From an uncultured Eisenbergiella sp. (GTDB lineage: Bacteria; Bacillota; Clostridia; Lachnospirales; Lachnospiraceae): a stretch of DNA of 54,515 nucleotides. Under the pieces are notes generated by a model. It made no database searches, was not told the DNA's origin, and saw nothing but the letters and a program-made list of their open reading frames with translations. Where the stretch lies: the NCBI GenBank assembly GCA_910585455.1, contig CAJUEL010000034.1, forward strand, positions 1-54,515, written 5' to 3'. The translations under genes and the position numbers were made by a program. Every line of letters starts with the position of its first letter. Position 1 is the stretch's first letter. Shown here in pieces: positions 8,121 through 16,734 of the stretch.

Positions 8121-10388
8121 CTACTGCACTCCTTTTTTGTAATGACCTGTAGTATAGGAGGAAGGAGGCTCTCCCTTCCCGCCTGTAAAAAATTCCAGAA
8201 CCGCCATAAGCTCCCTGCAGGATTCATCCGTAAAATCCAGCCGGACCGCGCGGATATGTCTTGCCTTTATTTCATCCAGATATTGATGCAGGGACAGCGG
8301 AACGGAATTGTATATCGTATTCATGCAGTGATGGCAGTTTATGAGCACCGGAAATGCAGCGCTGTAGCGATCCTGCAGCCCCCAGAAAATGCGCCTGGGG
8401 ATTCCCGCTGTCCTGCCGGAAAAGTCGGCAGCTGTCCGGCATTCCCCCTTCGTCCTTCTGACACAGCCTGCGCTGTACATCATGGGAATTTTCCCGTATA
8501 CCATCATCTCCATATTTTGGGCGGGCAGCCCTGCCAGCTCCTTCTTATTCAATTCCAACGACGCCGTATAGCTGTCCGGCGAAAAATGCGTCATGAGAAA
8601 TTCCCAGGCGCTGCGGTTAAAAACGCTGACGGAATGCTGGAAGGAAACTGCCTTTTCCCAGCCGAATCTGCGCGCCCACAACGCGCCGGACAAACCGCCC
8701 GCCATCAGCCCGTCGATCAGCTCCCGGCACTCCCCGTCCCCTGCTTTTTTCAGCAACGTTTCAAAATACGCTTTGGAATAAGCGCGCAGAATCACAGGCA
8801 GGACAAGATAAAAAGAGAAACCGGCGTCCCGTTGCTTCCTTTCCCGCACCGCGTGCCAGAGCGCTCCTGTTTCTTCTCTTTCCATAAGCGCTTCAGAGGC
8901 TAAATATACCCGCGCCACATCCGGACTTTTCATGGCCTCCATGGCCTGTTCCATAGATAGGGCGGATACATATACCGCGGTTTGCCAAAAACCGGAGCGG
9001 TCAACGCTTTGCGAACCCGCAGGATTCTGAACAGCGCCCGCGATGCACTGCTTTTCCGGCTCTTTTCTTTCCCATTTTCCCGGTCTTTGACAGCGCTTTG
9101 CCATCTCATCCCAAAGCGCATCCAGCGCTGTCCGTCTCAATTCATTCAGAGAAGAAACCGGCAAAAATACATCCTCCTCCATGGTCACTGCAACGGATTC
9201 GGCAATAAAACGGGAACCGCCGGTTTTGGCAAGCTGCTTCTCCACGTCCGTCCTGGCAAGCGGCCTTTTCTGCGCCGCCTGGACCTCTGCCCCCTCCTGC
9301 GCAACCCGTACGCCCTCGCAGACTGCGGCGATCCTGGCCGGCTTTCCCTTTTGCAAAGCCGCCTCAATTTTGACTGATTTAGTCAACGGTTTTTCCAGAT
9401 ATGTTCTCCGAATCTCATCCAAAACCTCTTTGGACGCTCCCGCATATCCCGGCTTTTGCAGGCTCACCATTTCTTTGCCGTTATGCCGATCCAGATAACC
9501 GCCGCTCAAACCGCCGCGCACATACAGCCCGGATAAAAGCGCCATGTCTGCCTCCAAAACCTTCCAGTCCTTTGGAGCCTGCTCGTACAGATCCATATAT
9601 TTGCGGTAAACTGCCGTCACGCCCGCCACATACTCCGGTCCTTTCATCCTTCCTTCTATTTTGAAGGAATCCACGCCTGCGTCCAAAAGCTTCGGCAAAA
9701 AAGGCAGCGCACAAAGATCCTTCAGGCTCAGCGGATACTGCTCTTCCCGCCGTCCCTTCCTGTGATCCTGTGGCTTTGACAGCGCACAGTAGGGCTGCCT
9801 GCATGGCTGTGCACAGCGCCCCCGGTTTCCGCTCCTGCCGCCCAGCATGCTGGAAAAAAGGCATTGCCCGGAATAGGAATAGCACATCGCGCCATGAATG
9901 AAGACCTCCAGCTCCATATCGGTTTCTTCTTTTAAGCGGATAATTTCTTCCAAAGAAAGCTCCCGGGCAGGCACGATCCTGCTCACACCCAGTCCCTTTA
10001 AAAAAAGCGCAGTCTCTGCTTCGGTAACGGTCATCTGCGTGCTCGCATGCAACGGCAAATCCGGGAAATTTTCCCTTAAGCATTCCAAAACGCCCATGTC
10101 CTGCACGATCACACCATCCAGCCCTGCCTCGTAAAAAGGCGCAATCCAGCAGGCAAGCCCGGCCAGCTCCTCTTCCTTCGTCAGCGTGTTGACCGTCAGA
10201 TATATTTTTCTGTGAAAAAAATGAGCCAGCTGCAGCGCCTCCAAAAGCGCACCATCATCGAAATTTCCCGCGTACGCCCGCGCGCCGAACCGCTGCCCGC
10301 CCAAATAAACCGCATCCGCCCCCGCGGCGATAGCGGCTTCTAAACACGCCATATCCCCTGCGGGCGCAAGCAACTGAGTTTTTCCCAT
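8121..10388 (-). CDS. Peptidase U32 family protein, probable RNA hydroxylase
   Basis: 755 residues. The N-terminal barrel begins LLAPAGDMACLEAAIAAGAD and has the U32 signature around EVFIHGAMCYSYSGQC. Cysteines 169, 176, 192 and 196 are spaced C-x6-C-x15-C-x3-C, the pattern that binds an iron-sulfur cluster in TrhP, RlhA and UbiU/V. A long C-terminal part matches the DUF3656-containing forms. Members were once called collagenases, but characterised ones make 5-hydroxyuridine in tRNA (TrhP) or 5-hydroxycytidine in 23S rRNA (RlhA). The length is closer to RlhA. It lies between zapA and the FtsW/RodA gene, with a possible attenuating hairpin upstream. Confidence 0.9.
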   Translation of the reverse strand: MGKTQLLAPAGDMACLEAAIAAGADAVYLGGQRFGARAYAGNFDDGALLEALQLAHFFHRKIYLTVNTLTKEEELAGLACWIAPFYEAGLDGVIVQDMGVLECLRENFPDLPLHASTQMTVTEAETALFLKGLGVSRIVPARELSLEEIIRLKEETDMELEVFIHGAMCYSYSGQCLFSSMLGGRSGNRGRCAQPCRQPYCALSKPQDHRKGRREEQYPLSLKDLCALPFLPKLLDAGVDSFKIEGRMKGPEYVAGVTAVYRKYMDLYEQAPKDWKVLEADMALLSGLYVRGGLSGGYLDRHNGKEMVSLQKPGYAGASKEVLDEIRRTYLEKPLTKSVKIEAALQKGKPARIAAVCEGVRVAQEGAEVQAAQKRPLARTDVEKQLAKTGGSRFIAESVAVTMEEDVFLPVSSLNELRRTALDALWDEMAKRCQRPGKWERKEPEKQCIAGAVQNPAGSQSVDRSGFWQTAVYVSALSMEQAMEAMKSPDVARVYLASEALMEREETGALWHAVRERKQRDAGFSFYLVLPVILRAYSKAYFETLLKKAGDGECRELIDGLMAGGLSGALWARRFGWEKAVSFQHSVSVFNRSAWEFLMTHFSPDSYTASLELNKKELAGLPAQNMEMMVYGKIPMMYSAGCVRRTKGECRTAADFSGRTAGIPRRIFWGLQDRYSAAFPVLINCHHCMNTIYNSVPLSLHQYLDEIKARHIRAVRLDFTDESCRELMAVLEFFTGGKGEPPSSYTTGHYKKGVQ

Positions 10389-10410
10389 AAGTCTTCCTGC
10401 TTCCCGATAT

Positions 10411-10440
10411 TGCTTAAAAGGCTGTCATCGCTGACAGCCT
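10411..10440 (-). terminator. Hairpin between zapA and the U32 gene
   Basis: AGGCTGTCA (10419-10427) pairs perfectly with TGACAGCCT (10432-10440) around TCGC. Read on the minus strand the stem ends in a short run of four T and lies 54 nt beyond the zapA stop. It is either the zapA terminator or a partial one that lowers expression of the downstream wall genes. Confidence 0.55.
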
Positions 10441-10494
10441 GCTCTCCGATCTGTTACCCTTGTTTCAAAATAAACGCCACACGGCGCGTCATGA

Positions 10495-10896
10495 TTATTG
10501 CTTATTCAGCTCCGTTTCCAGCCGGACAATCTGACGGGAATTTTCCTGAATTTCCTTCTGTGCGCCCTGTAATGCTTTCTCCGTGTTATCCAGCCTGATC
10601 TGTGCGGCGACCAGCTCATGCTTCAAATCATAGAGCTCCTTCTCCTTCGCCACCACTTCCTCTTCCAGCTCGGAAATCTGTGCCTTCGCCTTAAAATAAT
10701 CATCCGCTATGTTGAGCTCCAGCAAAATGTGCTGCTTGTCCACAGGCTGTCTGCGGAAGCTGTCCACCTTGCCGTATTCCGTCAGCTTGTTATTGATATA
10801 GGAAGCGACCTTCTGTAAATATTCCTCGCTTTCATAACCGCTCAGCGTCAATACGCTGCCGCCGATTAACACTTCCGTATCCGTCTTGACTGCCAT
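10495..10896 (-). CDS. zapA: Cell division protein ZapA
   Basis: 133 residues. The N-terminal globular part has TEVLIGGSVLTLSGYESEEY followed by YINNKLTEY, the ZapA hallmark. A long coiled coil (about 65-133) with heptad-like Glu/Lys/Leu spacing follows. ZapA binds FtsZ and bundles protofilaments at the division septum. I place the start at the ATG at 10896, where GGAGG is 8 nt upstream, rather than at an earlier in-frame ATG at 10923. A promoter with 17-nt spacing lies 62-90 nt upstream, so the gene is probably transcribed apart from ruvB. Confidence 0.92.
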   Translation of the reverse strand: MAVKTDTEVLIGGSVLTLSGYESEEYLQKVASYINNKLTEYGKVDSFRRQPVDKQHILLELNIADDYFKAKAQISELEEEVVAKEKELYDLKHELVAAQIRLDNTEKALQGAQKEIQENSRQIVRLETELNKQ

Positions 10897-10957
10897 GACT
10901 TTATCCTCCGTAAGGCACAACATCTGCCGTACTGTATCACCAACCTATACAACATTT

Positions 10958-10986
10958 ATTATAATCTGCCCCCAGGTGAAATGCAA
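10958..10986 (-). promoter_or_regulatory. Promoter of zapA
   Basis: On the minus strand TTGCAT (10986-10981) and TATAAT (10963-10958) are separated by 17 nt. It separates the ruvAB run from the zapA-U32-FtsW-PBP run. Confidence 0.78.
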
Positions 10987-11005
10987 GCATTATTTTGACA
11001 TAGTC

Positions 11006-11989
11006 TCACAGCCCCATGTGCAGATATGCCTTCTCCGTCACCACCCGGCCCCGGGGGGTTCTGTCGATTAATCCGTTCATCAGAAGATACGGCTCATAGA
11101 CATCCTCGATCGTCCCCGCGTCCTCTCCGATCGCCGCCGCCAGCGTATCCAGGCCCACGGGACCGCCCTTGAATTTTTCGATCATCGTACTGAGCATATT
11201 GCGGTCCACCCGGTCTAAGCCCATCTTATCCACATCCATCAAATCCAGCGCAATCTGCGCGACCTTCCTTGTAATCACCCCGTCATATTTGACCTGCGCA
11301 AAATCCCGCACCCGCTTCAAAATCCGGTTGGCAAGCCTTGGCGTTCCCCGGCTTCTGCGCGCCAGCTCCACCGCCCCCTCCTCTTCAATCTGCACCTTCA
11401 GGATTTTGGCGGAATGCAGAACGATCAGCTTCAATTCCTCCACCGTATAAAATTCCAGACGATGAATCATGCCGAAGCGATCTCGAAGCGGCGCGGTCAG
11501 AAGCCCCGCGCGGGTGGTCGCCCCCACCAGCGTAAAATGCGGCAGCTCCAGCCGGATAGAGCGGGCGCTGGAGCCCTTGCCGATCATGATATCAATGGCA
11601 TAGTCCTCCATGGCGGGATAGAGCACCTCCTCCACCTGCCTGTTCAGCCGATGGATCTCATCCACAAAAAGCAGATCGCCCTCCTGCAGATTGTTTAAAA
11701 TTGCCGCCATTTCCCCCGGCTTTTCAATCGCGGGGCCGCTGGTCACCTTCATGTTCACGCCCATTTCGTTGGCGATGATGCCCGCCAGCGTCGTCTTGCC
11801 CAGTCCGGGCGGGCCGTAAAACAGCACATGGTCCAGCGCATCATGCCGCTGCTTTGCCGCTTCGATATAGATTTTTAAAGTGGACTTCGCCTTTTCCTGT
11901 CCGATATAATCCTTTAAATACTGCGGGCGCAGACTGCCCTCTATTTTTACGTCCTCTTCCGTAACGTTGGTTTCGATCATTCTCGCCAT
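11006..11989 (-). CDS. ruvB: Holliday junction branch migration ATPase RuvB
   Basis: 327 residues matching RuvB along its length. It begins SLRPQYLKDYIGQEKAK, has Walker A in FYGPPGLGKTTLA (about 58-70), Walker B in LLFVDEIHRL, the sensor motif VGATTRAG, and the C-terminal winged helix with DRTPRGRVVT. RuvB forms a hexameric motor that, with RuvA, moves Holliday junctions during recombinational repair. ruvA lies 30 nt upstream in the same direction. No ruvC is present, as is usual in Firmicutes, where RecU fills that role. Confidence 0.98.
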   Translation of the reverse strand: MARMIETNVTEEDVKIEGSLRPQYLKDYIGQEKAKSTLKIYIEAAKQRHDALDHVLFYGPPGLGKTTLAGIIANEMGVNMKVTSGPAIEKPGEMAAILNNLQEGDLLFVDEIHRLNRQVEEVLYPAMEDYAIDIMIGKGSSARSIRLELPHFTLVGATTRAGLLTAPLRDRFGMIHRLEFYTVEELKLIVLHSAKILKVQIEEEGAVELARRSRGTPRLANRILKRVRDFAQVKYDGVITRKVAQIALDLMDVDKMGLDRVDRNMLSTMIEKFKGGPVGLDTLAAAIGEDAGTIEDVYEPYLLMNGLIDRTPRGRVVTEKAYLHMGL

Positions 11990-12019
11990 GAAGCTTCTCC
12001 TGTGGTTCCCCTGGTTTCG

Positions 12020-12622
12020 TTAAAACATCTTCTTAAGCGCCGCCTTCAAAAGCTCTTCCACATTCATATCCTCCTGCGCCACAGCCTTTACCGCCCGCAG
12101 GGCATCCGCCGCAGAATAGCCCAGCGCGGTCAGCGCCTCCACAGCCTCCGTTTTCACCTCAGAGAGCCCCGCAGCCTGCGCCGGCAGCGCGGTATCCGCG
12201 TTCGTTGAAAAAGCGTCCTCCATGGAAATTTTGTCCTTCAGCTCCAGGATGATGCGCTGCGCCGTCTTATTGCCGATGCCCGGCGCTTTGGCGATCGCTT
12301 TGGCATCCTGGGATACGACCGCCATGCGCACATCGTCCGCGCTCATGGCGGATAAAAGCGCCAGTCCCCCTTTGGGACCGATACCGCTGACGCTGATGAG
12401 CAGCCGGTACATCGCCAGATCATCCCTGGACAAAAAGCCAAAAAGCTGTATAGCATCCTCCCGGACGCTCGTATAGGTGTATACCTTCACCTGCTCGCCC
12501 ACCGGCGGCAGAAGCGGCGCCACGCTGCCCGGAATTCTGATATTGTAACCGATGCAGCCCACCTCAAGAACCAGATTGTCCTCCGCCACATCCGCCACCT
12601 TGCCGATCATATACGCGTACAT
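12020..12622 (-). CDS. ruvA: Holliday junction DNA helicase subunit RuvA
   Basis: 200 residues. The N-terminal OB domain starts MYAYMIGKVADV. It is followed by helix-hairpin-helix repeats (ISVSGIGPKGGLALLSAM and KAPGIGNKTAQRIILELKDK) and a C-terminal three-helix domain that contacts RuvB. RuvA tetramers hold the junction for the RuvB motor. GGAGG lies 9 nt before the ATG at 12622, inside the end of the Gx transporter gene, so the genes overlap by 59 nt and are translationally coupled. Confidence 0.97.
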   Translation of the reverse strand: MYAYMIGKVADVAEDNLVLEVGCIGYNIRIPGSVAPLLPPVGEQVKVYTYTSVREDAIQLFGFLSRDDLAMYRLLISVSGIGPKGGLALLSAMSADDVRMAVVSQDAKAIAKAPGIGNKTAQRIILELKDKISMEDAFSTNADTALPAQAAGLSEVKTEAVEALTALGYSAADALRAVKAVAQEDMNVEELLKAALKKMF

Positions 12623-13088
12623 GTTTCATAACCTCCGTTGAAAGAAAACCGATCAGAATGCCCGTCAGGCATCCTGCCATCATCAGCCACGGCAGATAAT
12701 AGACGACCTGCACCGTGCGCACCACCGCCATCGCCACCGCAAGCTGCCCGATATTGTGACAGACACCGCCCCAGACGCTCACGCCGATTGCCGAATAGCA
12801 CCCCTGCCGCCTTGCCCACACCATTGCCCCAAAGGACACAAGCGCGCCGGCCAGACTGTAGAGCACCACATACATATTGCCGAATAAAAAGGAAGAAAGC
12901 ACCACCCGCGCCACGTTCACCATCAGGGCGGCATGTCCTCCATATAAATACAGACACAGCACCACAGCCAGATTCGCCAGCCCCAGCTTAATGCCGGGAA
13001 TCCCCGGCGTCACAGGAATTAATGCCTCCACATAGGAAAGCATCAGGGCAAATCCGGTAAGCATACTCAAAACCGCCGTCCTTTTCAA
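12564..13088 (-). CDS. Gx transporter family membrane protein
   Basis: 174 residues with about five to six hydrophobic helices. It carries the family N-terminus, ALIPVTPGIPGIKLGLANL, and resembles the heptaprenyl diphosphate synthase component I/Gx transporter family, whose fold resembles ECF transporter S components. Its cargo is unknown. The start is a TTG with AAGGGGG 6 nt upstream, and no ATG lies at the proper place. It overlaps the NusG-II gene by 101 nt and ruvA by 59 nt. It ends in an unusual Gly/Ser-rich tail (GGGCGGGQSGS) produced by the overlap with ruvA. Confidence 0.85.
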   Translation of the reverse strand: MKRTAVLSMLTGFALMLSYVEALIPVTPGIPGIKLGLANLAVVLCLYLYGGHAALMVNVARVVLSSFLFGNMYVVLYSLAGALVSFGAMVWARRQGCYSAIGVSVWGGVCHNIGQLAVAMAVVRTVQVVYYLPWLMMAGCLTGILIGFLSTEVMKHVRVYDRQGGGCGGGQSGS

Positions 13089-13461
13089 ACTGTTCCCCCT
13101 TCGTCATGGCATCCACGCCTTCCTCCGCTTTTTCCAGACGGATCATAAGCCGGTGGGGCAGACACACGATCGTCTCCTGTCCCATGGAAATTACTCCCTG
13201 CCGGACACAGATCTGATCCGGGCAATCCGCCTCCGATACCCGCACACCGCCCTCGCTCACAGTGACCACATTATAACCGCCGTCCCAATCAATCCGTACC
13301 GTCCGCTCTTGCCAGAGAAAAAGCCGCATGATTTCCTTCCCGTCCTGCTCGATCACCGCTACCGCCCGATCCGCCCGCAGCCCCGTTACCAAAAACACAA
13401 CTGCCAAAAGCACCGACAGGCTCAAAACAAGAGCGATCAGAATTCTGTCCGCCCCTGTCAT
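12988..13461 (-). CDS. NusG domain II-containing membrane-anchored protein
   Basis: 157 residues. One N-terminal membrane helix (about 6-28) is followed by a NusG-II domain (about 40-115) with VVTVSEGGVRVSEADCPDQIC and IVCLPHRLMIRLE. Proteins of this type stand next to Gx transporters in many Clostridia, and the extracytoplasmic domain has no settled function. The start at 13461 follows AAAGG; the frame opens further upstream without a good site. The last 45 or so residues lie inside the Gx gene in another frame and look unlike the family, so the normal stop seems to have been lost. Confidence 0.85.
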   Translation of the reverse strand: MTGADRILIALVLSLSVLLAVVFLVTGLRADRAVAVIEQDGKEIMRLFLWQERTVRIDWDGGYNVVTVSEGGVRVSEADCPDQICVRQGVISMGQETIVCLPHRLMIRLEKAEEGVDAMTKGEQFEKDGGFEYAYRICPDAFLCGGINSCDAGDSRH

Positions 13462-13571
13462 CTGATCGCCTTTTACTATATCACATACGAACATATGTTT
13501 CAATACTTTTTTCTCCAAACTGTCTGAACTGTTACCACAAGTGAACAATAACAATTGCCCGATGATTATGA

Positions 13572-14564
13572 TTACCCTTCCAGCAGCTGCAGCATAGCGA
13601 TGGCGGGATCCTGAATTGTCTCCATCACGCGCAGCGCGTGCGCCTCCAGATACATATCCTCTACATCGGAAAGCCCCTGTGCCATAAGCTCCCGGATCAC
13701 CAGCTGGCAGATCGTCTCAATGAGCACCGCCCGGCCATCCCTTTTATTGATGATGCCAAACAGAAAATCCTCCGGCTGGGCATCCCGCCATGCGCTTCGG
13801 CTGTCCTGATCCTCACAAAGCTGATCTGCAAGTCCGTAAACCTCCGGCAAAACGGACACATCCCGCAGGCTTCTGTGCATCCATTTGTAAAAGGGCGTAT
13901 AGCGCCTGTTGAGCAGATTGACGATGGAACAGGTATTTTTCAGAAACTCCTGCAGGGAAAGAAACGCGCCCGTCCACTCGCCCCTCCTGCAAAGCCGGGC
14001 ATAATTGTATTGACCGGACTGCGCCATCGCTGCCGCCCGCGCCGCGATCTTCTTTTTGCGCACATCCTCCGGATAAAATGCCAAAAGCGCCTCCCGGATG
14101 CCGGAAAAAATGCCCGCCTCATCCAAAAAAACCTCCCCGCTCACCGCCTGGGACAGCCGGGATTCCGGAATCCACATCCATTCGGCATTGCTTTTCGGCG
14201 CATCCTCCCGTCCGATCAGGCGGTAATAGAAGCTGCCAATTTCCAGAACCCCCACCCGGTCCTGCCCAAACCGGGTCACCTGCCTTGTGGGATATCCGGC
14301 AAACTCCTTCGGCAGACTGTCATAGACCTGCTGACATGCCGTACCGTATTGTTCAAACAGCTCCTTTGGCAGCCACAGACAAAAGGAGGGGCCAAAGTCA
14401 TGATCCGCGGAAAACGCATCATCATATCCCAGACATTCCGAGCCCTGCCCGACAAGCCCGGCAGCCATCTGCCCCCGCAGGGCAGGATACCGCTTTTCCA
14501 GCTCTGCAAGCATTCCTCTTCCAAAGGCTTCAAAATACGCCCTGCACAGCTCCAGCCCTTTCAT
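13572..14564 (-). CDS. DUF4037 domain protein, nucleotidyltransferase-like
   Basis: 330 residues. The N-terminal half contains GLVGQGSECLGYDDAFSADHDFGPSF, reminiscent of a nucleotidyltransferase palm (G-S then D-x-D), which is the usual description of DUF4037 proteins. The C-terminal half is helical, with a conserved YTPFYKWMHRSL stretch. No substrate is known. It overlaps the TPR gene upstream by 4 nt, and the two are often paired in Lachnospiraceae. They may act together as enzyme and scaffold, but this is inference. Confidence 0.82.
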   Translation of the reverse strand: MKGLELCRAYFEAFGRGMLAELEKRYPALRGQMAAGLVGQGSECLGYDDAFSADHDFGPSFCLWLPKELFEQYGTACQQVYDSLPKEFAGYPTRQVTRFGQDRVGVLEIGSFYYRLIGREDAPKSNAEWMWIPESRLSQAVSGEVFLDEAGIFSGIREALLAFYPEDVRKKKIAARAAAMAQSGQYNYARLCRRGEWTGAFLSLQEFLKNTCSIVNLLNRRYTPFYKWMHRSLRDVSVLPEVYGLADQLCEDQDSRSAWRDAQPEDFLFGIINKRDGRAVLIETICQLVIRELMAQGLSDVEDMYLEAHALRVMETIQDPAIAMLQLLEG

Positions 14565-15439
14565 CCTTCCCGCTCCTTTGGCGCAAGCTGTGCCCGCAAA
14601 TCCTTTTCCAGCTTTTCATAGCGCTCTGCCTCTTCCTGCTTCCCCAAGGCACGGCAGATGACCGCACAGTTTCCGCACAGCAGCGCATAGCTCATATTTC
14701 TCCCGAAATGCCTCTCCACTTCTGCAAGCGCCTTTTCATACCAGGCCAGCGCTTCCGCCGCCCTGCCCATATGAAAATACGCCTCTCCCATCCCCGCAAG
14801 GGCGGCGCTGTAATGATCGTCCGTATCCCCTTCCTTTTCTTCAAAAATGGAAATCGCCTCTTTTAAAAGAGCCTCCGCCTTTTCGTTTTCCTTCAATTTA
14901 AAATATAGAAGCCCGAGGTTCGTCTTCGAGGTGGCAAGATCAGATCTTGCGCCCGGCTGCTTTTCCACGATGGAAATCGCCCGCTCCAGAAAAATCGCCG
15001 CCTTTTCATTTTCCTCCAGACGTTCCAGCAAAAGGCTGATATTGTTGTAAAGCCCCGCAAAGCGGTAATCCCCTGCCGGAAGCTTCTCCTCGTATATTTT
15101 CAGCGCCCTCGTATAGTCCCGCAGCGCATCCTCATATCTGCCCGCCGCCCGGTATGCCGTCGCCGCGTTCAAAAGCGTCGTGGCAAAATGCTCCGTTTCC
15201 TCCAGCTGTAATTCCTCCAGCAAAAGCAACACATCCTCCGAAACGGCAAACGCCTTTTCAAACTGTGAAACGCTACGGTAAAAGCCGATCAGCTCATTTC
15301 CCACGGAAATGTAAACGCCAAAATCATTTTCCTCCCGCGCCTGATCCATACAGGAAACTAAAAAAGGCTCCACCTGATCGATCGCGCTTTTGGCAAACAG
15401 CCCGTCCAGCTTTTTCAAAATTTCATCAATCGACTGCAT
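14561..15439 (-). CDS. Tetratricopeptide repeat protein
   Basis: 292 residues, soluble, with at least four recognisable TPR units in the C-terminal two thirds, for example YEDALRDYTRALKIYEEKL, NEKAAIFLERAISIVEK, NEKAEALLKEAISIFEEK and AAEALAWYEKALAEVERHF. TPR arrays bind partner proteins. I choose the ATG at 15439 because GGAG lies 9 nt upstream; the ATG at 15445 is too close to that site, and longer starts run into the preceding gene. It overlaps the gene upstream by 14 nt and the DUF4037 gene by 4 nt, so the three are coupled. Confidence 0.85.
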   Translation of the reverse strand: MQSIDEILKKLDGLFAKSAIDQVEPFLVSCMDQAREENDFGVYISVGNELIGFYRSVSQFEKAFAVSEDVLLLLEELQLEETEHFATTLLNAATAYRAAGRYEDALRDYTRALKIYEEKLPAGDYRFAGLYNNISLLLERLEENEKAAIFLERAISIVEKQPGARSDLATSKTNLGLLYFKLKENEKAEALLKEAISIFEEKEGDTDDHYSAALAGMGEAYFHMGRAAEALAWYEKALAEVERHFGRNMSYALLCGNCAVICRALGKQEEAERYEKLEKDLRAQLAPKEREG

Positions 15440-16175
15440 CCTCATTTTCTCCTTCTTCCACAACAATGCCCTTCCAGCCGTCTCCGGGATTGTAGGCAAC
15501 GCACTTCCATGCCACCTCGCCGTTTTCATCCCGCACCGCGTTATGGCCATTTTCAAACTCCACCTCAAACAAAAGCTCCACAGACAGATCATTTTCCGTT
15601 TCAAAGGCGACCGTATAAATCAGGCAGCTGTGCAGCTGCGCCGAATCCATGCTGAGCGGCAAAAAAATATCCTCCCCGTCAGGATTGTCAAACTGAAAAT
15701 CCAAAAGGATCTCTTCCGGTTCGTCCTCCTCCTCATCCCGCTCTTTTCGGGAATCGTCCCCGTCCTTTCCGGATGGCTCCTCACCCTCTTCTCCTTCTTC
15801 CTGAGCCGCTTCCAGCTCCTTTAGCCGCTTTATAAGCTCTGCCTTTACATCCTCCAGCACCGCTTCCGGAATCAGATCCGGTCTGGTAAAAAGATCGGTC
15901 TTTAAGGTGAGCACCTCGCTGCTGTCCACAAAGGCGGCATAGGGAATCCATGTATTCTGGAAAATCTGCAGCTCTCTGTTTTCCTCCTGCAGCTTCTGGT
16001 TCCGGTCGGTCATGGCGTCCAGCTTTTGCTGCGTCGATAATACGGCTTCCTCCGATCTGCCAAGCGCCGCCCGCTCCTGCCGCAGGGACCAGGCTTCAAA
16101 AATGATGATGCCCAGCAATATGGTCACGGTGATATATGTGAAAATCTTTGCAAAGACCTCTTCTCTGAATCTCAT
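15426..16175 (-). CDS. Membrane-anchored coiled-coil protein, function unknown
   Basis: 249 residues. A single N-terminal transmembrane helix (about 11-30) is followed by a short coiled coil (about 33-72, ending NQKLQEENRELQ). A middle domain follows, then a strongly acidic low-complexity stretch (about 124-155) and a C-terminal beta-rich domain ending in a second acidic tail. The bulk is probably outside the membrane. I do not recognise a family. It heads the run coil-TPR-DUF4037-NusG-II-Gx-ruvAB. A weak promoter-like pair lies upstream on the minus strand (ATGACT, 17 nt, TAATAT). Confidence 0.7.
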   Translation of the reverse strand: MRFREEVFAKIFTYITVTILLGIIIFEAWSLRQERAALGRSEEAVLSTQQKLDAMTDRNQKLQEENRELQIFQNTWIPYAAFVDSSEVLTLKTDLFTRPDLIPEAVLEDVKAELIKRLKELEAAQEEGEEGEEPSGKDGDDSRKERDEEEDEPEEILLDFQFDNPDGEDIFLPLSMDSAQLHSCLIYTVAFETENDLSVELLFEVEFENGHNAVRDENGEVAWKCVAYNPGDGWKGIVVEEGENEDAVD

Positions 16176-16306
16176 ATCCTGCGCTCCTTTTTCCTGCCTC
16201 CGTCAAATCTTCTTTTCTATATTACTATATTTTTCAGGAAAAGTCATCCTGTTTTTTCTGGCCCGGCTGTGTGTGGTATATGACACGTTTGCTTAAGCCG
16301 GAGGGG

Positions 16307-16622
16307 AAATCCAATTTCGGACAGCAGGGAACGCCGGCAGCGCGGGGAGGGGCACGCAGCATGGCGGACGGGCGCAGGGCTTTGTCTGGGCTATATCCAA
16401 AACGGGAAATTCCGGCGGATTTTCTGCCCATTCCAAAACGTGTCAGGGCGCAATGAACTCACTTCGTTCGGACAGTATTGCGCCCTGACACTGGAATGTG
16501 CCAAAAATCCGGGGAATTTCTTCGTTTTGGATATCATGCCCTGACAAAGCCCCGCGCCTGTCCGCCATGCTGCGTACCCCTCCCCGCGCTGCCGGCGTTC
16601 CCTGCTGTCCGAAATTGGATTT
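16307..16622. repeat. Giant intergenic hairpin, copy 2 of a structured repeat family
   Basis: The 559 nt between the coiled-coil gene and the HAD gene are mostly one long inverted repeat. AAATCCAATTTCGGACAGC at 16307 onward is matched by its complement ending at 16622. The arms are over 90 percent complementary by eye for the outer 100 bp. The apex is a 14-bp perfect stem (TGTCAGGGCGCAAT with its complement) around a 22-nt loop at 16455-16476 that is identical to the loop of the copy at 3371-3694. The arms differ strongly in sequence from copy 1 but keep their pairing. Nothing here looks like a real gene. Short open frames across it give peptides such as LSERSEFIAP. Confidence 0.9.
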
Positions 16623-16734
16623 CTCTGGCAACCGAAACGTAAATTTACCTGTGGGCATGTATATAGGAGCTTCCTGCACCATCCAGGTAAAGCCTGTTCT
16701 TCTTTCTTTATCCGTTTTCTGTTCTCTGCATATG

